Positions 1 to 9,429 of a stretch of 10,015 bases of DNA are shown piece by piece. The notes below the pieces were generated by a model that was not told where the DNA came from, searched no databases, and saw nothing but the letters and a program-made list of their open reading frames with translations. How positions within the stretch are numbered: the first letter of the stretch is position 1; the number at the start of each line of letters is the position of its first letter. The position numbers were made by a program, and so were the translations under genes. The DNA is taken from positions 1-10,015 of the forward strand of contig JAJZEH010000011.1 of NCBI GenBank assembly GCA_021805725.1, in the 5' to 3' direction. The DNA is from Pseudomonadota bacterium (GTDB taxonomy: Bacteria; Pseudomonadota; Gammaproteobacteria; Burkholderiales; Ferrovaceae).

Positions 1-562
1 CAGCAAGTTTGCGCGCTACCAGGACGGCGATTTCGAAGTCGGCGGCTTCAGGGTCGTGCCGCCCGCCACGGCGCGCCGCGGCAGCTACATTGCGCGCAAC
101 GTGGTGCTGATGCCCTCGTACGTCAACATCGGCGCCTACGTGGACGAATCCACCATGGTGGACACCTGGGCCACCGTGGGCTCGTGCGCCCAGATTGGCA
201 AGCATGTGCACCTTTCGGGGGGAGTGGGCATTGGCGGTGTGCTGGAACCGGTGCAGGCCAACCCCACCATCATCGAGGACAACTGCTTCATTGGCGCGCG
301 CTCGGAAGTGGTGGAAGGCGTCATCGTGGGCGAAGGCTCGGTCATTTCCATGGGCGTCTACATCGGCCAGAGCACCAGAATCTACGATCGGGAAACCGGT
401 ACCGTCAGTTACGGCCGCATTCCTCCGGGTTCGGTGGTGGTCTCGGGCAACCTGCCCGCCACCAACGGCCAGTACAGCCTGTACTGCGCCGTCATCGTCA
501 AGAAAGTGGATGCCAAGACCCGCGCCAAGACCAGCATCAACGACCTCCTGCGCGGTGACTGA
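1..562 (+). CDS. dapD: 2,3,4,5-tetrahydropyridine-2,6-dicarboxylate N-succinyltransferase (DapD), 3' part
   Basis: DapD transfers succinyl from succinyl-CoA to tetrahydrodipicolinate, the first step of the succinylase branch to meso-diaminopimelate and lysine, in the cytoplasm. The reading frame is open from base 2, and 186 codons are visible before the TGA at 560-562. The family is about 275 residues, so roughly the first 90 lie outside the window. The visible part is the left-handed beta-helix with hexapeptide repeats. It includes [29 protein letters not shown], the stretch [16 protein letters not shown] and the turn [20 protein letters not shown]. It ends in the usual C-terminal segment [20 protein letters not shown]. 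These runs are nearly invariant in proteobacterial DapD. The next gene starts 5 bases after the stop, and dapE lies one gene on, so this looks like a dap operon. No damage is seen in the visible part. Confidence 0.97.
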   Translation, partial: SKFARYQDGDFEVGGFRVVPPATARRGSYIARNVVLMPSYVNIGAYVDESTMVDTWATVGSCAQIGKHVHLSGGVGIGGVLEPVQANPTIIEDNCFIGARSEVVEGVIVGEGSVISMGVYIGQSTRIYDRETGTVSYGRIPPGSVVVSGNLPATNGQYSLYCAVIVKKVDAKTRAKTSINDLLRGD

Positions 563-567
563 AGGCC

Positions 568-3409
<2,842 letters not shown>

Positions 3410-3445
3410 CGCTCGCCACCGCGACGCTGTGGACTGCGCTGTGCC

Positions 3446-3468
3446 GTGGGCATGGGCTCCATGCCCAC
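3446..3468. repeat. Perfect 10-bp inverted repeat just past the prmB stop
   Basis: GTGGGCATGG (3446-3455), the 3-base loop GCT, then CCATGCCCAC (3459-3468) would form a tight GC-rich hairpin in RNA from either strand. It begins 37 bases after the prmB stop and lies in the last 32 rluB codons, encoding VGMEPMPT. No T-run follows on either strand, so it is not a classical intrinsic terminator. It could protect mRNA 3' ends or help end the convergent transcripts. Confidence 0.5.
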
Positions 3469-4168
3469 CCACGCCAACAACTTGCTGACTTCGGCAGGCG
3501 GAACCTCGATGAACTGCCCACGCTTCAGACGCGGCGGCAGCTGCACGATGCCAAAGCGCACCCGGATGAGGCGCCCCACCATCAGATGCAAGGCCTCGAA
3601 CATGCGACGTACCTCGCGATTGCGCCCTTCCTTCAGGGCGACCTGGTACCAGTGGTTGGTGCCTTCGCCACCGTTGTCGCGAATCCACTCGAAGTGGGCC
3701 GGGCCGTCCTCCAGAAGCAGTTCCTTGCAGGCCTGGCGCTTCTGGTCTTCACTGAGCTCTCCCACCACCCGCACTGAATATTCCCGCTCCATCTCGAAGC
3801 TCGGATGGGTCAATCGATTGGCCAGCTCGCCACTGGTGGTGAAGATCAGAAGCCCGCTGGTGTTGAAATCCAGACGCCCCACGCTCACCCATTTGCCCCC
3901 GCGCACGCGCGGCAGGGCATCGAACACCGAGGCGCGCTTTTCCGGATCGTCACGACTGACGATCTCGCCTTCGGGCTTGTGATAGAGCAGCACGCGCGGC
4001 GCCATCTCGGCAAAGTTGAGGCGCACCTTGCGCCGCCCCACCGTGACCACATCCTCTTCGCTGATGCGCGTGCCGATGGTGGCCACCAGGCCGTTGACCC
4101 GCACCTCGCCGCTGGCGATCAGGGCCTCCATATCGCGTCGTGAACCCAGGCCCGACTGGGCAAGGACT

Positions 4169-4726
4169 TTATGCAGTTTCTGGGTGGGTAATGTCATCGG
4201 TCAGTAGCATCAAAGGGGGGAGTTCCTGCAACGAACGCAAATTGAGGTCGTCGAGCAGGGTGGCAGTAGTGCCGTATAACGCCGGACGGCCGGGCACTTC
4301 ACGATGGCCCAGGACCTCGATCCAGCCGCGCGCCTCGAGGGTGCGCAGCACCGTACTGGCCACGGCAACCCCGCGGATTTCCTCGATGTCCCCGCGCGTC
4401 ACCGGCTGGCGATAGGCAATGATGGCCAGGGTTTCCATCACCGCGCGCGAATAGCGCGGCGGCTTCTCGGGGTTCATGCGGGCAATTTTTTCCTGGAACA
4501 CCGGGCGGGTTTGAAAACGCCAGCCACTGGCTACCTGGACAATCTCAATGGCACGCGGCTGCCATTCCTGCTGCAACTCTTCCAGCAGACGACGCACGGC
4601 ATCAGCGCTGAGTTCAGGCTCGAACAGGCGGCGCAGTTCGGCCACCGTAACAGGCTCGGGACTGGACAGCAAGGCGGCTTCCAGCAACTGCTTGGCAGCT
4701 GGAATCTCCGAATCGGGCAGGCTCAT
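4169..4726 (-). CDS. scpB: Segregation and condensation protein B (ScpB)
   Basis: ScpB is the small winged-helix subunit that dimerises and binds the kleisin ScpA in the SMC-ScpAB condensin, which organises and separates sister chromosomes on the nucleoid. The product is 185 residues, normal for the family. It has two winged-helix units. The first (about 10-85) ends with SGWRFQTRPVF. The second (about 90-170) has the family signature PPRYSRAVMETLAIIAYRQP, then VTRGDIEEIRGV, GWIEVLGHREVPGRPALYGT, and LDDLNLRSLQELPPL. The ATG overlaps the scpA stop by four bases (ATGA, 4723-4726), fitting equal production of complex partners. The 3' end overlaps rluB by 29 bases. No smc gene is in the window. 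Confidence 0.96.
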   Translation of the reverse strand: MSLPDSEIPAAKQLLEAALLSSPEPVTVAELRRLFEPELSADAVRRLLEELQQEWQPRAIEIVQVASGWRFQTRPVFQEKIARMNPEKPPRYSRAVMETLAIIAYRQPVTRGDIEEIRGVAVASTVLRTLEARGWIEVLGHREVPGRPALYGTTATLLDDLNLRSLQELPPLMLLTDDITHPETA

Positions 4727-5550
4727 GAAGGCAACTCCATCGTGTTTTCGGCCAGGCTAAGATAAAGCGGGGCATAGGCCTCGGACTGTGAAACCCTGAT
4801 CATGGACTCCTTGACGAGTTCCAGGACCGCAATGAAATGGACCACAGCCACCGGCACCGTGACGCCCTCCTCGAAGAGCTCGTGGAACACCACGAAATGC
4901 TGTTCCCGCAGGCGGCGCAGGATGCGCGTCATGTGGTCGCGCACCGAGAGCTGTTCGCGCGAGATGCGGTGATGCTGGTTGACGCGGGCACGCGAGAGCA
5001 CCTGCGCCCAGGCCTCCTGCAATTCGTGCGCAGTGACCTGCGGCAGGCGCTGGTTGAGGTTCTCGTCCATCCAGACCTGGACCACGGCAAACTCACGTCC
5101 GGCTCGGGGCAGCGCTTCAAGCGTGGCTGCAGCCTGCTTGATGCGCTCATACTCCAGCAGGCGTCGCATCAGTTCGGCGCGGGGATCGAGCCCCTCATCG
5201 GCCGGCGCCGCCACGGGACGCGGCAGCAACATGCGCGATTTGATTTCGATGAGCACGGCGGCCATCACCAGATACTCGGCAGCCAGTTCCAGGCGTCCAT
5301 GACGCATGGCATCCACATATTCCATGTACTGGCGCGTCAGTTCGGCCATGGGAATATCCAGGATGTCGAGCGAGTTCTTGCGGATCAGGTAGAGCAACAG
5401 ATCGAGCGGCCCCTCGAAGCTGTCCAGGAAAACTTCCAGCGCCTCGGGCGGAATGTAGAGATCTTGCGGCAACCCGATGAAGGGCTCTCCCCGAACCCTG
5501 GCAATGGGCTGCGCCAGGGGAACCTCGAGCAGGTCGGCAGCGTCGTTCAT
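4723..5550 (-). CDS. scpA: Segregation and condensation protein A (ScpA, kleisin)
   Basis: ScpA is the kleisin subunit that bridges the SMC ATPase heads and binds ScpB. The product is 275 residues. After a variable leader of about 44 residues comes the N-terminal kleisin signature FEGPLDLLLYLIRKNSLDIL (about 45-64). PMAELTRQYMEYV and a long helix LAAEYLVMAAVLIEIKSRML follow. The middle is acidic and variable, with many charged helices. The C-terminal winged helix VPVAVVHFIAVLELVKE with MIRVSQSEAYAPLYL would contact the SMC head. The start overlaps the trpS stop (ATGA, 5547-5550). The N-terminus before FEGPLDLLL is longer than in many Firmicute ScpA proteins, and an internal start is possible, but the ATGA junction makes 5550 the best choice. 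Confidence 0.95.
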   Translation of the reverse strand: MNDAADLLEVPLAQPIARVRGEPFIGLPQDLYIPPEALEVFLDSFEGPLDLLLYLIRKNSLDILDIPMAELTRQYMEYVDAMRHGRLELAAEYLVMAAVLIEIKSRMLLPRPVAAPADEGLDPRAELMRRLLEYERIKQAAATLEALPRAGREFAVVQVWMDENLNQRLPQVTAHELQEAWAQVLSRARVNQHHRISREQLSVRDHMTRILRRLREQHFVVFHELFEEGVTVPVAVVHFIAVLELVKESMIRVSQSEAYAPLYLSLAENTMELPS

Positions 5551-6749
5551 GAATACGACAGCCCCATGCTTTCGCGCACGTCGCGCAGGGTGTCGGTAGC
5601 CAGCTTGCGCGCCCGTTCGCAGCCATCGGCAATGACGTTGCGCACCAGGGTGGGATCATCCAGATAGGCCTGGGCCTTGGCACGCATGGGTCGCAATTCT
5701 GCCAGTACGGCCTCCACCACCGGCTGCTTGCATTCCAGGCAACCGATGCCGGCCGAACGACACCCTTGCTGCACCCAGTCGCGGATTTTTTCATCGCTGT
5801 AAATCTGGTGAAAAGAATAGACCGGGCAGCGGTTAGGCTCGCCGGAATCGGTGCGGCGCACGCGCGCGGGGTCGGTGGGCATGGTGCGAATTTTTTTGGT
5901 GACGGTATCCTCGTCGTCACGCAGGGCAATGGTGTTGTTATAGGATTTGGACATTTTCTGCCCATCCAGACCCAGCAGACGCGAGGCTTCGGTCAACAAG
6001 GCCTGCGGCTCCACCAAAATCATCTTGCCCGTGCCTTCGAGATAACCAAACACGCGTTCCCGGTCCACCACCGAGAGGTTCTGGGTTTCGCCCAGCAACG
6101 CACGGGCAGCCTCCAGCGCCTCGTCGTCACCCTGCTCGTTATAACGGGTGCGCAACTCGAGGTAGAGCTTGGCCTTCTTGTTGCCCATTTTCTTGACGGC
6201 CTGCAGCGCCTTCTCGTCAAAATCCGGCTCGCGTCCGTAGAGGTGGTTAAAGCGCCGCGCAATCTCGCGCGTGAACTCAATATGCGGCACCTGATCCTCA
6301 CCCACCGGCACCCGGTTGGCGCGATAGATCAGGATGTCGGCCGCCTGCAGCAGGGGATAGCCCAGAAAGCCATAGGTGGACAGGTCCTTGTCAGAAATCT
6401 TTTCCTGCTGTTCCTTGTAGGTGGGCACGCGCTCCAGCCAGCCCAGTGGCGTCATCATGGACAGCAGCAAGTGCAGTTCGGCGTGTTCGGGCACGCGCGA
6501 CTGGATGAACAGGGTGGCCTGGTTGGGATCCACGCCTGCGGCCAGCCAGTCGATGACCATGTCCCACACGTGCGCTTCAATAGCCTGTGGTGCATCGTAA
6601 TGGGTGGTCAGTGCATGCCAGTCTGCCACCATGAACAGGCATTCGTGTTCGTGCTGGATCTTGATCCAGTTTTTGAGCACGCCATGAAAATGCCCCAGGT
6701 GCATGCCACCAGTGGGGCGCATGCCGGATAGCACGCGATCGGGGTACAT
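5547..6749 (-). CDS. trpS: Tryptophanyl-tRNA synthetase, long (400-residue) form
   Basis: TrpRS is a class I synthetase that activates tryptophan with ATP and charges tRNA-Trp. The start at 6749 gives 400 residues beginning MYPDRVLSGMRPTGGMHLGH, so the HIGH-type motif HLGH is at 17-20. The KMSKS loop is at 265-269 (GLDGQKMSKSYNN). E. coli TrpRS is 334 residues with KMSKS near 195, so this enzyme has about 70 extra residues before KMSKS. They include ALLGETQNLSVVDRERVFGY and EGTGKMILVEPQALL. I know this insertion from other beta- and related proteobacterial TrpRS, so it is a family feature and not a local anomaly. ADWHALTTHYD, a tryptophan-pocket region, is intact. AGGAG sits 11 bases before the ATG. 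It lies 25 bases behind rnm and overlaps scpA by four. Confidence 0.96.
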   Translation of the reverse strand: MYPDRVLSGMRPTGGMHLGHFHGVLKNWIKIQHEHECLFMVADWHALTTHYDAPQAIEAHVWDMVIDWLAAGVDPNQATLFIQSRVPEHAELHLLLSMMTPLGWLERVPTYKEQQEKISDKDLSTYGFLGYPLLQAADILIYRANRVPVGEDQVPHIEFTREIARRFNHLYGREPDFDEKALQAVKKMGNKKAKLYLELRTRYNEQGDDEALEAARALLGETQNLSVVDRERVFGYLEGTGKMILVEPQALLTEASRLLGLDGQKMSKSYNNTIALRDDEDTVTKKIRTMPTDPARVRRTDSGEPNRCPVYSFHQIYSDEKIRDWVQQGCRSAGIGCLECKQPVVEAVLAELRPMRAKAQAYLDDPTLVRNVIADGCERARKLATDTLRDVRESMGLSYS

Positions 6750-6760
6750 AAGTTCGAAGA

Positions 6761-6765
6761 CTCCT
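6761..6765 (-). promoter_or_regulatory. Ribosome binding site of trpS
   Basis: AGGAG on the minus strand lies 11 bases before the ATG at 6749, inside the 25-base gap after rnm. It decides the trpS start: the frame stays open upstream to 6929, but that extension runs through the rnm gene and has no TrpRS-like sequence. Confidence 0.7.
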
Positions 6766-6774
6766 GCGCTGCTT

Positions 6775-7623
6775 TTAGTGAATGAAGGGTTCGCCCCAGG
6801 CCTGCCAGACCGGAACACATTGCGGTGGCAGGGGCGGCAGCTTGCCGGGCTCAAGATAGCTCTCGCCGGGGCCATGGTAATCTGAACCGCGCGAGGCCAT
6901 GAGGCCGCGCCGCGTGGTCTCGGCCGCAAAAAGTTCCATCTGGTCGCGGGTATGGTTGCAGGTCACCACCTCGATGGCCTGCCCCCCCGCTGCCACGAAT
7001 TCATCGATCAGGGTCTCCATGACGCCGCGCCCCAGGGCATAGCGCCCCGGATGCGCCAGCACCGGAATGCCCCCCGCTCCGCGAATCCAGGATACCGCAT
7101 CGCCCAGATCGGCCCAGCGATGTTTGACGTAGCCCGTTTTGCCCTTGACCAGGAAACGCTTGAAGACGGCACGGACATCGCGCGCCAGGCCCTGCTCGAC
7201 GATGTAACGGGCAAAATGCGGACGGGCGACGATGTTGGGGTTATGGGCAAAGCGCAAAGCCCCTTCCAGCGCACCCGGAATTCCGGCCTTGGCCAGTTCG
7301 TGGGCAATTTTTTCAGCCCGCTCCATGCGTCCGCTGCGGATGCCGGCTAGCCCCCCCAGCAGGGTGGCGTTGGCGGGGTCGATGTTGAGGCCCACGATAT
7401 GCACCGTATGCTGCTGCCAGGTCACCGAGACCTCAACCCCATTGACGAAATGCACTCCCAACCCGCGAGCAGCCTCGCCGGCCTCGGCGAGGCCCTCGGT
7501 GTCGTCGTGATCGGTGAGCGCCAGGGTGGTCACACCGTTTGCTGCCGCAAGCCGGACCAGCTCGGCAGGGGCCAAAAGCCCGTCAGAAACCCGGGAGTGA
7601 TTGTGCAAGTCTATGTTTTGCAT
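6775..7623 (-). CDS. rnm: PHP-domain phosphoesterase, RNase AM (YciV/TrpH) family
   Basis: This 282-residue protein has the PHP metal-dependent phosphoesterase fold. Metal-binding motifs appear in order: DLHNHSRVSDG at 5-15 (H7, H9), LTDHDD at 36-41, GVEVS at 62-66 (E64), ARPHFARYIVE in the middle, VLAHPGRY, and a C-terminal SDYHGPGE. The whole pattern matches E. coli YciV. That enzyme is described as RNase AM, a 5'-to-3' exonuclease trimming 5' ends of RNAs, and relatives hydrolyse 3',5'-nucleotide bisphosphates. I infer the same chemistry here, but the exact substrate is not readable from sequence. It appears to be first in a minus-strand operon, with trpS 25 bases on. The ATG at 7623 is set by the early DLHNHS motif. 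No clear Shine-Dalgarno precedes it, and the nearest AGGA is 17 or more bases upstream, so initiation may be weak or use a short AT-rich leader. Confidence 0.88.
   Translation of the reverse strand: MQNIDLHNHSRVSDGLLAPAELVRLAAANGVTTLALTDHDDTEGLAEAGEAARGLGVHFVNGVEVSVTWQQHTVHIVGLNIDPANATLLGGLAGIRSGRMERAEKIAHELAKAGIPGALEGALRFAHNPNIVARPHFARYIVEQGLARDVRAVFKRFLVKGKTGYVKHRWADLGDAVSWIRGAGGIPVLAHPGRYALGRGVMETLIDEFVAAGGQAIEVVTCNHTRDQMELFAAETTRRGLMASRGSDYHGPGESYLEPGKLPPLPPQCVPVWQAWGEPFIH
7472..7493. repeat. 9-bp inverted repeat inside rnm
   Basis: GCCTCGCCG (7472-7480) and CGGCGAGGC (7485-7493) are perfectly complementary around a 4-base loop. The repeat lies about 130-150 bases into the rnm reading frame, where it encodes an Ala/Glu/Gly-rich stretch, GLAEAGEAARG. 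A strong hairpin in the rnm mRNA is possible, but low-complexity GC-rich codons could explain it. Confidence 0.35.
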
Positions 7624-7650
7624 TGAATATATTGAAATTTTCCTATGCCC

Positions 7651-7659
7651 ATGATACCA
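7651..7659 (-). promoter_or_regulatory. Probable extended -10 promoter of the rnm-trpS-scpAB-rluB operon
   Basis: On the minus strand TGGTATCAT reads as an extended -10 (TGn plus TATCAT, 5 of 6 to consensus). A 17-base spacer separates it from TTTCAG, a poor -35, so recognition would rest on the TGn element. Transcription would begin near 7644, giving a leader of only about 20 bases before the rnm ATG. The prediction is by eye. Confidence 0.4.
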
Positions 7660-7695
7660 AATAAGGCGACTACCTGAAACACCTTGTCACCGGGT

Positions 7696-7719
7696 TTTCA
7701 TGGACAAATCGCCATGAAA
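7696..7719. repeat. Operator-like inverted repeat upstream of yciB
   Basis: TTTCATGG (7696-7703) and CCATGAAA (7712-7719) form a perfect 8-bp inverted repeat around the 8 bases ACAAATCG. Its right arm ends 2 bases before the yciB Shine-Dalgarno and 19 before the ATG. It could be a dimeric repressor site in the divergent rnm/yciB region or an mRNA hairpin next to the ribosome site. No T-run follows, so it is not a terminator. Confidence 0.45.
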
Positions 7720-7721
7720 TC

Positions 7722-7726
7722 AAGGA
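7722..7726 (+). promoter_or_regulatory. Ribosome binding site of yciB, with two possible starts
   Basis: AAGGA lies 12 bases before the ATG at 7739 but only 6 before an in-frame TTG at 7733. Spacing alone favours TTG, which would add Met-Ala. The family N-terminus MKFLFDLFP favours ATG. Confidence 0.55.
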
Positions 7727-7738
7727 CAATAGTTGGCT

Positions 7739-8302
7739 ATGAAATTTTTATTCGACCTCTTTCCGGTCATCCTGTTCTTCGTGGCCTACCAGTGGGGAGG
7801 CATCTACTGGGCCACGGGTTCGGCCGTGGCTGCGAGCGTGCTGCAAATCTCCTGGCTGCTGGTCACGCGCCGCAAGGTGGACCCTGCCGCCTGGATCAGC
7901 TTCGGCGTCATCGCCGTGTTCGGGGGGCTGACCCTTTGGTCACGCCAGCATAACATCCTGGGCATCGAACCCACGGTTTTCATTCGCTGGAAACCCACGG
8001 CGCTGTACTGGATCTTTGCTGCCATCCTCTTTCTGGGGCCCGTGCTGCTCAACCGTAACCCGATCCGGGCCCTGTTGGGCCATCAGTTACACCTGCCGGA
8101 CACCACCTGGGGCCGCCTCAACCTGGCCTGGGCCGCGTTCTTTACCTTGCTGGGGCTGCTCAACCTGTATGTGGCTTTCAATTATGCCGAATCGGTATGG
8201 GTTCAATTCAAGGTGTTTGGTCTGCTGGCCCTGATGGTGGTCTTCATCATCGGGCAGGGCATTCTGCTGTCCCATCACATGGAAAAGCGCGATGACCACT
8301 GA
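7739..8302 (+). CDS. yciB: Inner-membrane protein YciB / septation protein A (IspZ)
   Basis: This 187-residue, very hydrophobic protein starts with the family hallmark MKFLFDLFPVILFFVAY. YciB is an inner-membrane protein that has been linked to intracellular septation in Shigella and to cell elongation/division complexes and envelope integrity in E. coli. Its molecular activity is unknown. Hydrophobic spans lie at about 6-20, 25-43, 52-68, 85-103, 124-142 and 153-172, which fits five or six membrane passes. Family segments are visible: YQWGGIYWATG, KPTALYWIFAAILF, and NLAWAAFFTLLGLLNLYVAF, with the short charged end HHMEKRDDH. An in-frame TTG at 7733 is an alternative start. The gene ends 11 bases inside the BolA-family gene, so the two are likely co-translated. 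It begins a + strand run continuing through glnE. Confidence 0.94.
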   Translation: MKFLFDLFPVILFFVAYQWGGIYWATGSAVAASVLQISWLLVTRRKVDPAAWISFGVIAVFGGLTLWSRQHNILGIEPTVFIRWKPTALYWIFAAILFLGPVLLNRNPIRALLGHQLHLPDTTWGRLNLAWAAFFTLLGLLNLYVAFNYAESVWVQFKVFGLLALMVVFIIGQGILLSHHMEKRDDH

Positions 8303-8558
8303 CTCCACGGTGGATCGCATGCGCCAGTACCTGGCCGCGCTACACCCCGTCACCCTGACCATCCGCGACGACAGCCGTCACCATGCGGGCCACGCAGGGG
8401 CTGCCGGCGGCGGCCATTACCAGTTGACCATCGTGGCAGAAGCATTCCGGGGGGTGCCGTCGCTGGCGCGCCACCGTATGATTCACGAAGCCCTGGCCCC
8501 CCTGATGCGCAGCGAGATTCACGCGTTGTCCATCAAGGCCAGTACCCCTTTACCGTAG
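8292..8558 (+). CDS. bolA: BolA family protein
   Basis: The product is an 88-residue BolA-fold protein. BolA-like proteins partner monothiol glutaredoxins in [2Fe-2S] handling, and E. coli BolA also affects morphology and stress transcription. Here the role is inferred from family. Visible motifs are the DDSRHHAGHAG segment (26-36), the GGGHYQLTIVAEAF strand region (39-52), the helix core ARHRMIHEAL, and the closing IHALSIKASTP. The conserved histidines that support cluster binding in the family are present. It is shorter than E. coli BolA (105 residues), mostly at the C-terminus, as is common for betaproteobacterial versions. The ATG is 11 bases before the end of yciB with GGAAAAG just upstream. 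E. coli has two relatives, BolA and IbaG; this looks more BolA-like, but I am less sure of the symbol than of the family. Confidence 0.9.
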   Translation: MTTDSTVDRMRQYLAALHPVTLTIRDDSRHHAGHAGAAGGGHYQLTIVAEAFRGVPSLARHRMIHEALAPLMRSEIHALSIKASTPLP

Positions 8559-8581
8559 CAAACCCGTTTATTTTTTGAACC

Positions 8582-8586
8582 GAGGA
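8582..8586 (+). promoter_or_regulatory. Ribosome binding site of the parvulin gene
   Basis: GAGGA lies 6 bases before the ATG at 8593. It selects that start over an in-frame TTG at 8575, which would put six extra residues ahead of the signal peptide and use no visible ribosome site. Confidence 0.7.
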
Positions 8587-8592
8587 TGCCCC

Positions 8593-9429
8593 ATGAAACT
8601 GAAACAAGCTCTGATGTCCCTGATCCTGGTGGGTGGCCTGCTGGCCTTGACCCTCTCCTACGCCGATCAGACCAAGGAAAAGGCCCATAACGGCGCCAAG
8701 GCTGCCGGCGCCCACAAGGTGGTGGTCAATGGCGTCACCATTCCTGCAGCGCGCTTTGAGCTGGTCACCGAAGCCCAGGAAGCCCAGGGACAGGCCCCCG
8801 GCCCTGACCTGGAACGCGGTGTGCGCGAAAACCTGATCGCCCTGGAACTGATCAGCCAGCAGGCCGTCAAGGAAGGCGTGGAAAAGGATCCCAAGGTCCA
8901 GGCCCAGATCGACCTGACCCGTGAACAGATCCTGACGCGTGCCTACCAAACCCGCTTTGCCAAAGCCAACCCCATCAAGGATGACGTGCTGCGTGCCGAT
9001 TACGAGCGCATGAAGTCCGAACTGGGCAAGAATGAGTACCTGGTGGAGCATATCCTGGTGGCCAAGGAAGATGATGCCAAGGCCATCATCGCCGACCTCA
9101 AGAAGGGCGGAGACTTCGAGAAGATCGCCAAGGAAAAGAGCATCGACACCGGTTCGCGCGACAAGGGCGGAAAACTGGACTGGGCCACGCCTGTGTCCTA
9201 TGACAAGGCCTTCAGCGATGCCATGGTCAATCTCAAGAAGGGCGAGACCACCGATACCCCCGTCAAGTCGCCTTTCGGCTACCACGTCATTCGCCTGATC
9301 GACATTCGCCCCCTGGAAGCGCCTCCCTTCGAGCAAGTGAAGGACCGCATCCTCCAGGCCAAGGAGCAGGAAGCATTCAGCCAGATGGTGCAGCAACTTC
9401 GTGCCAAGGCCAAGATCGAAGAGAAGTAA
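8593..9429 (+). CDS. Exported parvulin-type (PpiC/SurA-like) peptidyl-prolyl cis-trans isomerase
   Basis: This 278-residue protein is predicted to fold exported proteins in the periplasm by isomerising X-Pro bonds. It starts with a clear signal peptide. A basic MKLK is followed by a hydrophobic core of about 17 residues, and probable cleavage follows SYA (residue 24). The tail lacks a lipobox Cys, so it should be soluble or loosely membrane-associated. The mature N-terminus has VVVNGVTIPAARFEL (43-57), typical of SurA/PrsA-like chaperone arms, then charged helices. The parvulin domain spans about 148-240. It contains YLVEHILVAKEDDAKAII, GGDFEKIAKEKS, KGGKLDWATP, and FGYHVIRLIDIRP. The short C-terminal helix ends KAKIEEK. 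The mature protein is notably rich in Lys and Glu compared with its neighbours. It follows the BolA gene by 34 bases, and its TAA directly touches the glnE TTG. Specific clients cannot be read from the sequence. Confidence 0.93.
   Translation: MKLKQALMSLILVGGLLALTLSYADQTKEKAHNGAKAAGAHKVVVNGVTIPAARFELVTEAQEAQGQAPGPDLERGVRENLIALELISQQAVKEGVEKDPKVQAQIDLTREQILTRAYQTRFAKANPIKDDVLRADYERMKSELGKNEYLVEHILVAKEDDAKAIIADLKKGGDFEKIAKEKSIDTGSRDKGGKLDWATPVSYDKAFSDAMVNLKKGETTDTPVKSPFGYHVIRLIDIRPLEAPPFEQVKDRILQAKEQEAFSQMVQQLRAKAKIEEK

Noticed and set aside
4837..5667. 276-codon + strand open frame opposite scpA
   Set aside because: It is a shadow of scpA, whose kleisin motifs and ATGA junctions fix the true strand.
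5766..6731. 321-codon + strand open frame opposite trpS
   Set aside because: The opposite strand encodes TrpRS with HLGH and KMSKS motifs. The + frame gives His/Gln/Val-rich low-information sequence and no ribosome site.
6750..6929. N-terminal extension of trpS to 6929
   Set aside because: The added 60 residues lie inside the rnm coding region and are not TrpRS-like; AGGAG supports the ATG at 6749.
8559..8592. T-run TATTTTTTG between the BolA gene and the isomerase as a terminator
   Set aside because: There is no convincing GC-rich stem directly before it, and no clear -35/-10 pair either. I treat it as a short AT-rich spacer.
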